Both the position numbers and the translations under genes were made by a program. This document shows, in pieces, positions 25,001-35,314 of a stretch of 64,000 nucleotides of DNA. Where the stretch lies: assembly GCF_021917145.1 (NCBI RefSeq), contig NC_061080.1:4011497-4075496 (forward strand), in the 5' to 3' direction. The notes under the pieces are model-generated. The model was not told the origin of the DNA and did not search any database. It saw only the letters and a program-made list of their open reading frames with translations. Each line of letters begins with the position of its first letter. The stretch's first letter is position 1. This DNA is from Hypomesus transpacificus (Eukaryota; Chordata; Actinopteri; Osmeriformes; Osmeridae).

Positions 25001-26437
25001 AGTGACCAAATCCATTACAATGAGACAACACATCCAGGACTTGACATAGATTTGTCCCTCCCCACCATCACTTGTAGTCCTACATCATTATTTTATTACA
25101 TTATAACTTTGATCGGCGAAGTTTTCCACTGCCAAATGTCTAATGATGGCTGGTTTACACCATTAGCAACTTGCCTTGATGCACTTTCCCAAAAGAAAAT
25201 GTCGACAGATGAACCTCCCATCCTTCTCTATCACATTCTGGTCCTTGAACTCCTGTGTCATCACGCGCTTTTGCTCCACCACATTTTCCTGTGGGAAAAA
25301 ATGGGAACAGTAAAGTCATCCAGCTTAGTGAGCTCACTAGAATTCAAATGGATGCTGAGCTTTCTGAACTCGACATACCTGCTCAAACTGCCTCCTGCCG
25401 CCACGGAACCCCCGACCATTTCTCTGAAAGCGGTTGGTATTTTGAAAACGGCCCATCTGGTCTTTCCTTCCGCCTCCATTCCTGGATCCATCCTGCTGCT
25501 CCCGGGGTGAATTACTGCCTTTTCTAGACCCGGCTTGGCCTCTGTCAGCACACTGTCCACCTTTATTGGCGAAACCCCTTCCTCTCATGGAAGAAAAATG
25601 TGTTGACTGGTGAGCTTGATGGCCACCTCTTTCAGTAGGGTTTCCTCTCCAGTTGGTTTGACTTTGCAGTTTCATATCCCATTTCTTCTTTTTGTTCTTC
25701 TTTTTCTTCTTTTTTTTCTGCTGCTGTTGATTATCTACATTTTGGACGCTTGCGTCTTTTTGCTTGACACCATTGTTCTGGGCAGACTCCGCAGTCTGAC
25801 TGCTGCACTGATCTGCTAGTTTAACTCGGTTATAGTTGTCCAGTTCTCTGCTGAAGTCGATGCATGGTTGCTTATAGTCGTTCCTCTTCATGTGGTAGTC
25901 TCTGGCCCTGGAATCTAAGTCACTGAAATACGCATTATCCCTTACCTTTTTAGATGGACCCTGGTGAGAGAAACACAGCAAATCAGGACATTAAACGGAT
26001 CTCCATGACAAAAAGTGATGATGACACATGCAAATTGCTTGCTTTAAGTGTCATAATGGTTTGTATGGAGCGCATTAGGGCAAATGGCATCCATTAATGA
26101 ATGAGCCTTGAGATTACCTTTGGAAGAGCACTACTAAAACTCTTCCTGGCTCTTTTCTTCTTCATTTTGGAGGTACTCTGTTGTCCACTTAGCAAAGATC
26201 TATTTCTAGACTTGTTCGTCTCCTCATTGTCTTTACCCAGCTCATCTGGTTCTAGTTCGCCGTCCTCCCTTAATTAGATGGTAGACAGAAACAAACAGCA
26301 TGAAATCAAAAACATACAGCATACTGTAGTACTGCTATTCTATCGCATCGCCTATCAACATACCGCTCAAAAGAAGCAGGTTCACGTGGAGATGTGACAT
26401 CATTTGGGATACTGGTGAAGAGGTTAGCAAATGCCAT
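22100..26437 (-). CDS. zc3h8: zc3h8-like CCCH zinc-finger protein with extended FxxLF-repeat C-terminus
   Basis: Ten exons, right to left: 26364-26437, 26118-26268, 25379-25960, 25175-25288, 24871-24985, 24632-24741, 24390-24529, 22874-24228, 22690-22776, 22100-22485 (3114 nt, 1037 residues). The N-terminus MAFANLFTSIPN resembles mammalian ZC3H8 (MDFENLFSKP). Then come an acidic EDGELEPDE patch, a Lys-run and an RG-rich region (25379-25960). Three consecutive CCCH fingers follow: CRHFLLGKCIKGDECQLEH, CKFYIQGFCTKGTTCPYMH, CKFFHSGGKCFQRDGCRFSH. Mammalian ZC3H8 (about 290 aa) is a little-elongation-complex component acting in snRNA gene transcription and ends soon after the fingers. Here about 690 further residues follow, mostly 50-residue modules each ending in a PFxxLFAxPI-type motif. 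Intron 24986-25174 has a GC donor; intron 24742-24870 is AT-AC. ZC3H6 has the same finger triplet and is the main alternative. Candidate poly(A) signals (AATAAA on the - strand) lie at about 21803-21835. Confidence 0.85.
24742..24870 (-). other. U12-type AT-AC intron in zc3h8-like gene
   Basis: On the minus strand the intron begins ATATCCTTTT, the U12 5' splice consensus. It holds TTCCTTGAC, the U12 branch-point consensus, 10-12 nt before its end, and it ends in AC. Only the AC end, not the AG two bases later, keeps the CCCH frame (...YMH-E-DFPCKFFH...). It sits between fingers 2 and 3. Confidence 0.9.
24986..25174 (-). other. GC-AG intron in zc3h8-like gene
   Basis: The minus-strand exon ends ...ATCAAG and is followed by GCAAGT, the usual GC-donor context. 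The intron ends TTTCCCAACAG. The splice falls inside finger 1 (CIK|GDEC), so the finger's Cys/His spacing independently fixes both ends. Confidence 0.85.
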
Positions 26438-26949
26438 ACTCCTTGTCTCGTTCTGTCGACTAGATTGAATCTAAATGTACGTTTAGTCAAACGAATATTA
26501 TTAGGTAGCAAGCTAGACGTTTGAATTCAGAAGTAAACAACTATGCTACTGACACTTTAGCTCGCGCTTTTCTAAAGCCTAGATTTATTCCACAGTTTCC
26601 CTGTTACTTTCACTATCCACGAATCATTAAGATGCATTAATTATCTGAAATACAAATGCTTCGACTTTGACTTTGTTTGTCAAAACAATGCTAACTTTCT
26701 TCTTGCTCTTCTGAAGCAAGTTGAGGTAGCATCAGAGCATCATCTTGTAGTTGTCGTTCCCTTCTTCCGTGCACATGTTCACTCAGTTGCCGCCTACTTT
26801 CAAAATAAAAGCCCATTTGATGTCTGAGACAGAAAATTAGTTTGTTTTTCAAAGATGGAAAATACTTGAACAATTATAATATGACAACATTATCCAAGTC
26901 ATTTTTGGTTGACTTTTGGTTGATTTTGGTTGGCCTACTAAAATTCAAG

Positions 26950-27262
26950 ACAAATATCAATAACCTTGAAGTATTTCCTGTCGTGAGTCATTAAAGCGCA
27001 TGACATCACCCATTTTTACAATTAACTCTATGGTTGCAAATGCTTGTCACAATAGTACTCAAAGAAACAACTATTTGTAAACAAACAACACAAATACACA
27101 AAACTATATGCACAAAAACACAAATATCAATAACCTTGAAGTATTTCCTGTCGTGAGTCATTAAAGTGCATGACATCACCCAATTTTACAATGAATTCTA
27201 TGGTTGCAAATGCTTGTCACAATAGTACTCAAAGAAACAACTATTTGTAAAAAAAACAAAAA
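26950..27262. repeat. Direct duplication, unit about 169 bp
   Basis: A block starting CAAATATCAATAACCTTGAA and ending ACAACTATTTGTAAA occurs at about 26952-27080 and again at about 27121-27250 with few differences. It lies between the divergent zc3h8-like and pla2g12b genes. Confidence 0.8.
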
Positions 27263-27507
27263 CACATTTTGAACAACTAATCATGAAAAAAAAAAGAAAT
27301 ATAAATACAATCTCAGATAGCAGGCTAACCTTTGCTCTTCCACAGTGGAGGCTGTCCTTGAGTGGGCTCAAAGTGCAGGTGAGAGTGGCTACACCACAAA
27401 AACACAGTCACTCTCCATGTGTTTCTGCTTAGGACACTCTCCCCATCTGAACTTCCAGGACCACCAGCTCAGAGTGTCTATCTCTCCTACCGTACAAAAC
27501 CTCCAGT

Positions 27508-29310
27508 ATGTTTTACAGGGCGCCCCTCTCCCTGCTATTGATTCTGGGCCTCTGCATCCATGGAGCGTCCAGCCAAGAGGTCGACGCCCCGCCACCAGAG
27601 GCAGGACAAGCTGATCCACAGGCTGAGGAAGAGGACTCTGATTGGGGCCTGAACTCCCTGAGGGGCAGCTTTGAGGCAGTCAATGGATACTTTGATTCGA
27701 TGCTGGAGCTATTGGGGGGACGAGATGGAGTGTGCCAGTACCGCTGTCGCTTTGGTGAGTCTCGTTCAAAAATGACTTTGGATCTTCCCGGGGAACATTT
27801 TATGGATTGTCTATGGGTTGTATTGTTCATTTACATTTTGGCATGCCCAATCCAGACGCCCTTTTATGGTCACCCTGACATTGACGGTGGCTAAGTAGGA
27901 AACTAAAATGCTAAAAGAAATGTTTTCACATCTTAACCACTTATCTATGTCCTGTATTTGAAGTAGTAAAATAGAACTTCATAACCTAGTCGAGGAAGGC
28001 GAGCATTGTGAATTCCTCAACAGTTCGAAACACTGTTTATCAACAGATAATACTCCCTCAGCCACAAATGGCCTTAAAGTGGACTATGAGCCGTGGTGAG
28101 TGGGTAGAGTAAGATACTAGATATCATGAGGAGACATGCGAGGAGACTATGATAGATGTCTGTGTTATCTGCTGCCATCTCTATATCAACCATGTTATGT
28201 GGCCAGCTATGTTCTCACTGTTTACCTCAGCCTTTCTCCCAGGTCTTCCACCTGACATTCGATTCTCTTTGCCTGTCAATACATTTACATTTAGTCATTT
28301 AGCAGACGCTCTTATCCAGAGCGACTTACAGTAAGTACAGGGACATTCCCCCCAAGGAAAGTAGGGTGAAGTGCCTTGCCCAAGGACACAACGTCATGAA
28401 GTGCAGCCGGGAATCGAACTGGCGACCTTCAGATGACTAGCCCGATTCCCTAACCGCTCAGCCACCTGACTCCTAGTAGTTGATGGCAACTACATCTTTT
28501 TCACAGGCAAAGCTCCTGTCCCTCGACCAGACTATCAGATGCCGGAGCCGAACGGGTGCAGCTCTTACTTCATGGGCCTCCCTGTGCCTAATGGGGTGGG
28601 TATTCTTATACACAGGACACACACACACACAGTCACACATACAAGCACATGTGAAATACATCTGTCCGGCTTTCAAATTCAAAGGTGAGGTACCTGTACA
28701 TTTGAGTGTTGCTGAAACAATGAGGGGAAAGTTAAGTCATACATCTTCCCATCTTAGATGATGTGTATTTGACTCACCACCTTTGCCCTGTTTCCAGGTG
28801 GATCTGGGCATCCCTGCCATGACCAAGTGCTGTAATCAGCTGGACATGTGTTACGACACCTGCGGCTCCAACAAGTACCGCTGCGACTCCAAGTTCCGCT
28901 TCTGCCTCCACAGCATCTGCTCAGACCTCAAGAAAAGCCTCGGTTTCGTGTCAAAGGTCAGTAAGACGATGACACGAGCGCATCTCGACTGTCATTTAAA
29001 TGATCTATACATTTCCATTTACTTTATTTTTGTACTTTCTTGTAAGGCAAAAAACGTACTCATAAACCTCACCTTAATATCAAAATGTTTCTTAATATTT
29101 AGGTGTACTTCCAAATATATAGGTCAGTTTTTCCAGTTGTACTGATTGTGTACCAACGTCTCTCTGGCTCATTGTGTGTGTCTGTTGGCAGCCTGCGAGG
29201 CGGTGGCAGACACCCTGTTCAACACGGTGTGGACTCTGGGCTGTAGACCCTACATGAACAGCCAGCGGGAAGCCTGCCTGTGTGGGGGAGAGGAGCGGGA
29301 CGAACTCTGA
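27508..29310 (+). CDS. pla2g12b: Group XIIB secretory phospholipase A2-like protein
   Basis: Four exons: 27508-27754, 28507-28595, 28798-28960, 29192-29310 (618 nt, 205 residues). A signal peptide ([19 protein letters not shown]) is followed by an acidic linker and a Cys-rich PLA2G12 domain. The active-site stretch reads [12 protein letters not shown]: the catalytic His of CCxxHDxCY is Leu, the hallmark of PLA2G12B. The family is known to be enzymatically inert and to act in assembly of triglyceride-rich lipoproteins in liver and intestine. The C-terminus ends GGEERDEL, an ER-retention-like acidic end. The exon 3 donor is taken at A|GTAAGA (28961) because this alone keeps the following CEAVADTLF frame; it gives SKVTCEAV where mammals have one or two extra residues. 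A SINE lies about 30 bp before exon 2. Confidence 0.93.
28281..28473 (-). mobile_element. tRNA-derived SINE in pla2g12b intron 1
   Basis: Best-preserved copy in the window. Read on the minus strand: GTCAGGTGGCTGAGCGGTTA (A box) ... CCAGTTCGATTCCCGGC (B box), a unique body and a TAAATGACTAAATGTAAATG tail. It lies about 30 bp before the exon 2 acceptor. Confidence 0.85.
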
Positions 29311-29324
29311 ACACCGCTGCCATC

Positions 29325-29395
29325 CACACATACACACACACACAATACACACACACTACACACACACACAATACACACACACACAATACACACTT
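29325..29395. repeat. CA microsatellite in pla2g12b 3' UTR
   Basis: Runs of ACACAC interrupted by AATAC. Confidence 0.85.
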
Positions 29396-29599
29396 TGGAG
29401 CGTTGTAGAGAGAAAGAAATGTGCACTCGAGACAATGTGATGCATTAGGTCAGGGTGTTTTCAAAGACTTTGTTTTTGAATGGTTTAATTTATTTGTATT
29501 TGACTTTGTTTTGCTCAGCAGAACCACAGATGTATGTTACAAATTGTAACTTATACAACTTACAATACAGGATTGTATTTTTCTGTATTCAATACGTGT

Positions 29600-29605
29600 A
29601 ATAAA
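29600..29605 (+). other. Candidate poly(A) signal of pla2g12b
   Basis: AATAAA about 290 bp after the stop, in AT-rich sequence downstream of a CA microsatellite. Confidence 0.5.
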
Positions 29606-30268
29606 ATTTGTGACACACATGGTACAGTATGAGATCCAAGTGTAAAAAAAATGCATTGCACACAAATTTATATAAATTTGTCTTTACAACAGTCTTTACA
29701 AAATCTAGAGATTATATGAAAATAGTCTACATTTCAGAGATGGGTAGTAAAACCCCTGTTCTTAGTTATTGGGTAATGATCAACATGAATATAGAACTGC
29801 CATTCAACACTTATCCTATCCCATTCTAATAATGTAGATAAAGACCAATTACTTGTGTAAAAAGATTGTGTGGTTAAAGTCATGTGTTGTAAAACATGTC
29901 TACGTTAAATAGTTGATGCCGATTGGTAATATGGTTTGCAGGATGTCGTAGGTGTATCTTGTGAAATACAGACATGACTGAATCCAAATGTTCAATGACA
30001 GTTTCTGCCAACATAGTGGAGGCAGTGACAGAAGGCTAGGGTGTAGAAGGCGGTTGGTCTATTTCCTTCAAGTTTGAATGGACCTGGAGCATGATGAAGG
30101 GGGGACATCGAGATACAAAGCTCCGTGAAAACAGGGAACACTTTTCATTTTCAATTCAACTTTGAAAAGGGTTAATAAAAGGGAGAAATGTATCTTGTAT
30201 TTTCTACCTATTAAGAGAACAACAATCACAAATGCGCCTACTTACGTACACTTGCGTTTTAGGTTAGC
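29606..30268. other. Intergenic, pla2g12b to paralogue 1
   Basis: AT-rich. The right part is probably the 3' UTR of the minus-strand gene. No other feature is seen. Confidence 0.4.
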
Positions 30269-33200
30269 CTAGTCCATTTCGTCAGCCATTGAGACGGTTT
30301 CTTTAGGTTGAATTGGATTCTGCTTCATCTTCAGGTTGAACTCTACAAGCTATAAAATAACAGACACACAAATCATCAAATCCAGCACCTACTCAATAAC
30401 AACACTGAACGACAAGTGGTGTGAAAAGCCTGTTCTACATTAATCCACTGTTAATTTATCAATAAGTCTCAATTGATACACTGGGATTCAAAGTGCTGCG
30501 GAGACAGAAAATAGTTGATTCAGCCCAATGTGGATACATTAAACAATGACACAAGATCCATGTATACAATACAATCATTAGCTTCAAAAGTATGACAAAC
30601 CTTTTTCTTCAGTTGAGCCTTCATCTCCTCTTCAGTCATAATTCTTTTCTCTGAGAGAAGCAGTGGTGTCTTGTGAGGGATCTGTGTGTTTTGCTGCGTG
30701 GCTGCTAGCCCACGGACCCCCTGAGAAGGGGCCTGGGGCCCTGGTGTGCTGGAGGCCTGGGGCCCTGGTGTGCTGGAGGCCTGGGGCCCTGGTGTGCTGG
30801 AGGCCTGGGGCCCTGGTGTGCTGGAGGCCTGGGAGTCTGTGGTGCGCCGGGGGCCCCGTGCATTCCCCTGAGAACCCCCACGACCCACCAGACCCAGACT
30901 GAACCTCTTTTGCCACCGAACTTTCTGATACTCAAGCCTTTTCTTGGTCTTCCTTGATCCGTGGGCCCTCTTCTTCTTTACCACCACCAGCATGTTCACC
31001 TTCTTGTTGCTCGTTTTCATCTGGGGCTCCAGGAGACAGCGAGGCCTCAGGTTATCCATCTCCTGGCCTTCACTCAACGACAGGTCCGGATTGAACAACT
31101 GGCTGAAGTCCTCTGGCTCGACGTAGGCAGTGGGCTGGTTGTATGCGTCCGTATGGGTAGAAGCTGCTGAAAGCTCATTATAATAATGCAAAGGACTGAC
31201 AGGGTTCGGAGGAGGATACCCAGAGGGGTAAGGGGAGGGGGGCATGATGCCAGGTGGGAAGCCCCAGTTAGGGAGACTCGCCCCGGGATAGTGGCTACTG
31301 AGACATGCAGTGTACTGGGAGGTGTGGGCTGTAGTGTAAGGGGGAATCACAGGAGGAGGGTAGGGGTATGGGTATGCTAGGTTTGTGGGGTATTGACCAT
31401 CGGTGGCTTCCCTCGATCTGCTCCTGTTTTCCTGTCGGTCTCCATTTCTGTCTTTGTCCCCGGTTCTTTCTCTGTCCTTGTTCCTGTCTCTGTTTTGACC
31501 TCTTTCTCTATCTCTGTCTTTATCCCTGTCTCTGTCTCTATCTCTCTCTCCATCTCTGTCTCCATCTCTTTTTCTATCTCTATTCCTATCCCCATCTCTT
31601 TTTCTGTCTCTGTTCCTATCTCCATCTCTGTTTCTGTCTCTATCTCCATCTCTGTTTCTGTCTCTATCTCCGTCTCTTTTTCGGTCTCTATCTCCATCTC
31701 TTTTTCTGTCTCCATCTCTGTCCCTATCTCTGACTCGTGAGTGTGGGTCTGCAGAGGTGCGACTCCTCTCTCTGATGTCCCTGGAAGCCTTGTCTGAAGA
31801 GTGCAGCTGGTGAGGGGGGCTGGAGCCGGGACTACTCGAGGACGAGGACGAACACCTGTGAAGTTCCAGCAAACGCTCCTTCAACCTCTCCTTGTCCTTG
31901 TTCTCCTTCTTCCCTAACAGCCTCTCCTTGTCCTCCTTCCTCCCAAACAGCCTCTCCTGGGTGCGGTCGGTCAGCCGGCCTAGCTCCTCCTCCCCCAGGG
32001 TCAGCCCGATGGTCTGCAGGAGGCCTTGGAGCTGCCCATGACTCAGATCATTCTCAAGCCCCGGTTCCTTCCGGCGTTCCACTGGAGCTGGAGACCTGGA
32101 TCGAGTGCTAGAGCCAACATGGCTGCCGGTTGCGCTGTGGGAGCGACAGTGGTGCTTGGCCTGGGTTCCGTCCAGGCCGGTAAGCCCCATCCTTCTTCTC
32201 TCTCCGCTCGGGGAGAGGCCGTGGTCTCTCCGAGGAGCTCCAAAGTGGTCTCTCCCTTGGCTGTCGCTCCTGTGGGACCCTTGAGACTGGCTGTCCAGAC
32301 GGGAAGGCGAGCAGGGAGGCAGGGGATTCCCACGTCCGTCGGAATCACCGTTGACGATCTTGGCCAGCCTGTCGATGTCCACGCCCCTGTTGAGAATGTT
32401 GATGAAGCGCTGGAAGCCCTTGGAGGCGGGGTCCTGCTCTGGGTCTGGGCCAACGGGGTTCTGGATGGGACGGACACAAGGAGACCAATCATGATTATCC
32501 AGCGTATGCTGAAGTACACCAACAAGAAAACATAATTACTCATGACCTTTACAACCATACAACATATACTATTGGGTTTGTTAGGTCTTTGTTCTAAATT
32601 ACATATGAAACGGACCAAATTGTGGTTTTCATGCTCAAAATAAATGTGACGTTCCAGAAGGAGTGACACATACCTTGTTGTTCGATGTTGCAAGCAACAT
32701 ACTGCGACGATGGTGCATCAAAGCTGTCACTCTGCGTTTCACTGGAGGTTCTTCTTTGTACTCCGAACAAAAGCCGCCTTTTGGATCTTCGCTCAAGATG
32801 GAATCATTCCTCCTCTCCAGAAAGCTACGGAACCTTCTGGGTGACTGGTCTAGGGTTTTCTGACAAGCAACCGGCTTGGAAGAGACCTGGTCAAAATTGT
32901 AGATTTAATTGAATTTGGTTAAGGCCTGGTAGCAGGGTGTGTAAGTCACTTAATAAGGATTGATTTTTGCTTTTGTAACAGTGTCTGTAAAAGAAACAAA
33001 CATTTATAATAGTGGCATCTCATGATTTATTAAACCTACTTAGATGGTAACTTCATAAATAAAATGCAGTAAGTAGAGCTTACCATAGAAGGATATTCCT
33101 GCCACCTCCTCCTCTTTTTTAAGATGGCATTCACTCGTTCTTCTAGAGGCAAACCACCGTGTGCTTTTTCAGCAATTAACGTTTTCTTACGCAGGATCTC

Positions 33201-33686
33201 CTTTTCGATCAACAGCAGCTCTTTCTTCTTCCTCGCGAGCTCCTGGTCCCCCTCGCTGAGTTCCAACACGCCCCCGTCTACAGCTTCTCCGTATAGCCCC
33301 ACGTCAAGGCCTGGGATGAAGGCAGCGCTAGCAGTGCCAACGCACACTGGATTCTCCTCCCTCATTGAATCCCTCTGAGCTATTCGATCTCTCTCCCTCC
33401 CGTTCCTCGGACCTCTCTCCCACACCGGGTCTGTCTCCATTCCCGGATGTCTCTCCCTCATGGGATCCCTCAGCCTGAACGAATCTCTTCCTCTGTCTCT
33501 GTAGAGATGTGTGTTATGACTCCTATCAAGGGGGTCACTGCACTCCCTACCGCCACTACTCCACCCTGGGCGGGTGTAGGGTTTTCCAGTGTTGCTGCTG
33601 GACATCGGACGTCCGTTCCCGTTCCTTTCCTCAGAGTAATCCAACGACCATGGCTGAGGTGTTCCAGTCGCCCTCCATTTAGACAT
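30269..33686 (-). CDS. Low-complexity probable nuclear protein, paralogue 1 (ZNF318-like, tentative)
   Basis: Four coding exons, right to left: 33084-33686, 32674-32886, 30601-32460, 30269-30349, giving 918 residues in one frame. An in-frame TAA just upstream fixes the start MSKWRATG. Exon 1 has an Arg/Asp-rich region and a helical segment (DQELARKKKELLLIEKEIL) and ends near ERVNAILKKRRR. Exon 3 starts with a conserved block (ASKGFQRFINILNRG, VDIDRLAKIVN). It continues with a helix ending LTDRTQERLFG, a long Arg/Asp/Lys mixed-charge repeat (31430-31740), a Pro/Tyr-rich stretch, a basic KKKRAHGSRKTKKR patch that looks like a nuclear localisation signal, and four copies of an 8-residue GPQASSTP repeat (30737-30830). 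No zinc finger is visible. Composition suggests a nuclear RNA-processing or chromatin protein. The ZNF318 relation is from memory of the family and uncertain. Confidence 0.8.
30737..30832 (-). repeat. 24-bp coding minisatellite
   Basis: Four near-identical 24-bp units (plus-strand CTGGGGCCCTGGTGTGCTGG...) encode a GPQASSTP repeat in paralogue 1. Confidence 0.9.
31430..31740 (-). repeat. Coding tandem repeat for Arg/Asp mixed-charge tract
   Basis: Minus-strand units of roughly GACAGAGATGGAGATAGAAA with drift encode alternating RD/RN/RK dipeptides inside paralogue 1 exon 3. Confidence 0.85.
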
Positions 33687-34309
33687 GTCTTATTCAGACA
33701 CCTTTGGTTTAATTGCCTCGAAGTTGAAATGTGTTGAAAATGTTCACTGCAAAGCAAAATGAGAGCGCTTACTACTGTAACTAGCTACATGGCTTTGTAT
33801 GTATTCACTCCATGAATGGGCAGATGAAAATGTTTAGCAGAATTTCATTAGCCATAACTCGAGAATTTAATTCACCAATATTATAACCAAATAAAATATA
33901 ACGTGAGTATTGACGCTTTAACAACAGGATATTGCGCTTGAACAATGTGCAGTAAACAGAGAGAAGGTAGAGGTATCTCACCATTACAATAAAATAGATG
34001 GAAATCATTGTTTACCTCTCTTACAGTAGTACACCTTTCAAGCGAAGTTTCAACTGTGGAATTTCAGAGGGCACTCACAAATATCGTTATTTTCAGGAAA
34101 ACGAAGCCACAAAGGAATTATGTGGAAATTGTCATATTTAATATGACATGCGACATGTTTTCCATAACATAGATAATATCTAACAACTATTTAGCCCAAT
34201 GGCTACTTTACATAGCAGCTGGCTGGCTAAAGTGAGGCTTCCTTTGGTGCTGCACGAGAAAATCATAACAATGATTAAGCACTACTGCCACCGTCTGGGT
34301 GGATGACCC
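33687..34309. other. Upstream region of paralogue 1
   Basis: 5' UTR and promoter of the minus-strand gene, AT-rich. No coding feature is seen. Confidence 0.4.
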
Positions 34310-34770
34310 AACATTTTTATTGCCATGTAAATTAACACAAACAACATTTACTGTGACGGGAAGGTGCATACAATGTACATATACGGAACTTGATTAAAAA
34401 AAAATATAAATATAAGTAAATAAATATCCCAATAATAAAGAGTTAAACAGGTCCTAAAGAGCTATACAATATACTAAAGAGCTAAATAATGTAAATATAA
34501 AATATAGAAAATGAAATGTTACAAGATGAAATCGGGCAGCATAGTGCAAAAGGAATTGTTCAAAAACGTGGTGAATTATAATATAGATGAAGTGTTCTCA
34601 ATGCGAGTCCTTGGCCTTGTTGAAGAGGCCAGCAGGCTTCCTGTCAGACAGGAAGTCTGTGATCCACCTGCAGGTGGAATCAGGCACGTTCAGCTGGGAG
34701 AGCTTGTCCACAATCAGGATCCTGGCGTCAGAGGCACCCTGTTCTCTCTTGGAGTTCAGATCTAGTGATG
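34310..34770 (-). mobile_element. LINE reverse-transcriptase/3' UTR fragment
   Basis: The minus strand translates to DKLSQLNVPDSTCRWITDFL then [15 protein letters not shown], typical of the LINE reverse-transcriptase thumb-proximal region. It is followed by a 3' UTR ending near ACATGGCAATAAA. 5'-truncated, and of the same family as the integrin intron fragments. Confidence 0.7.
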
Positions 34771-35314
34771 GGATGTGTATAACGTGAGAATAGTGCCAGA
34801 TAAACCAAAACAAACCAATGTGTCAGCACCTTTTATTTTTTACCACATTGGAACATCTACAAAATGTGTATAAATTTGCTTCAAGCAATACCATAACTTT
34901 TTTAGAACAAACTTAAAAATGTTTTAAATACTCATAACAAAATACAGTGGGATTTGAGGTAACGCCAATTAAATATGACATTCACATTTGTTGGATTTCA
35001 ACTCCCATTTGAACACCTTATTCTATCAAATAGGAACATTTGTCACCATAATGTCATTTGACTAATGGCCTAGTCACTCCTTCCCTTCAGTGGCTCTTTA
35101 ACTTGCTCCGTTTTGTTTTGTTTCAGAGACTCAGATCCCTTCACAGGGGCCTGGGGAGCACCAATTCCTCATCACTGGCAGTTCATCCTCACCTATTAGC
35201 AGACATATTTATCCCTTCTTATGTTAATGACAGTCCAAAGCTCCTCCTTCCTGTTAGTGTTTCACCTGCAGTGTTTCATGCAGCGGGGAGTGGTCTGCGG
35301 ACGGCCGGGGGTCG

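Noticed and set aside
28281-28473. Possible tRNA gene on the minus strand
   Set aside because: A and B boxes are present but there is no acceptor stem or anticodon arm, and the same body recurs at other sites: it is a SINE head.
31368-31740. Open frames of Cys/Leu- or Ser/Val-rich repeats on the + strand
   Set aside because: Shadow of the Arg/Asp repeat in paralogue 1 on the opposite strand.
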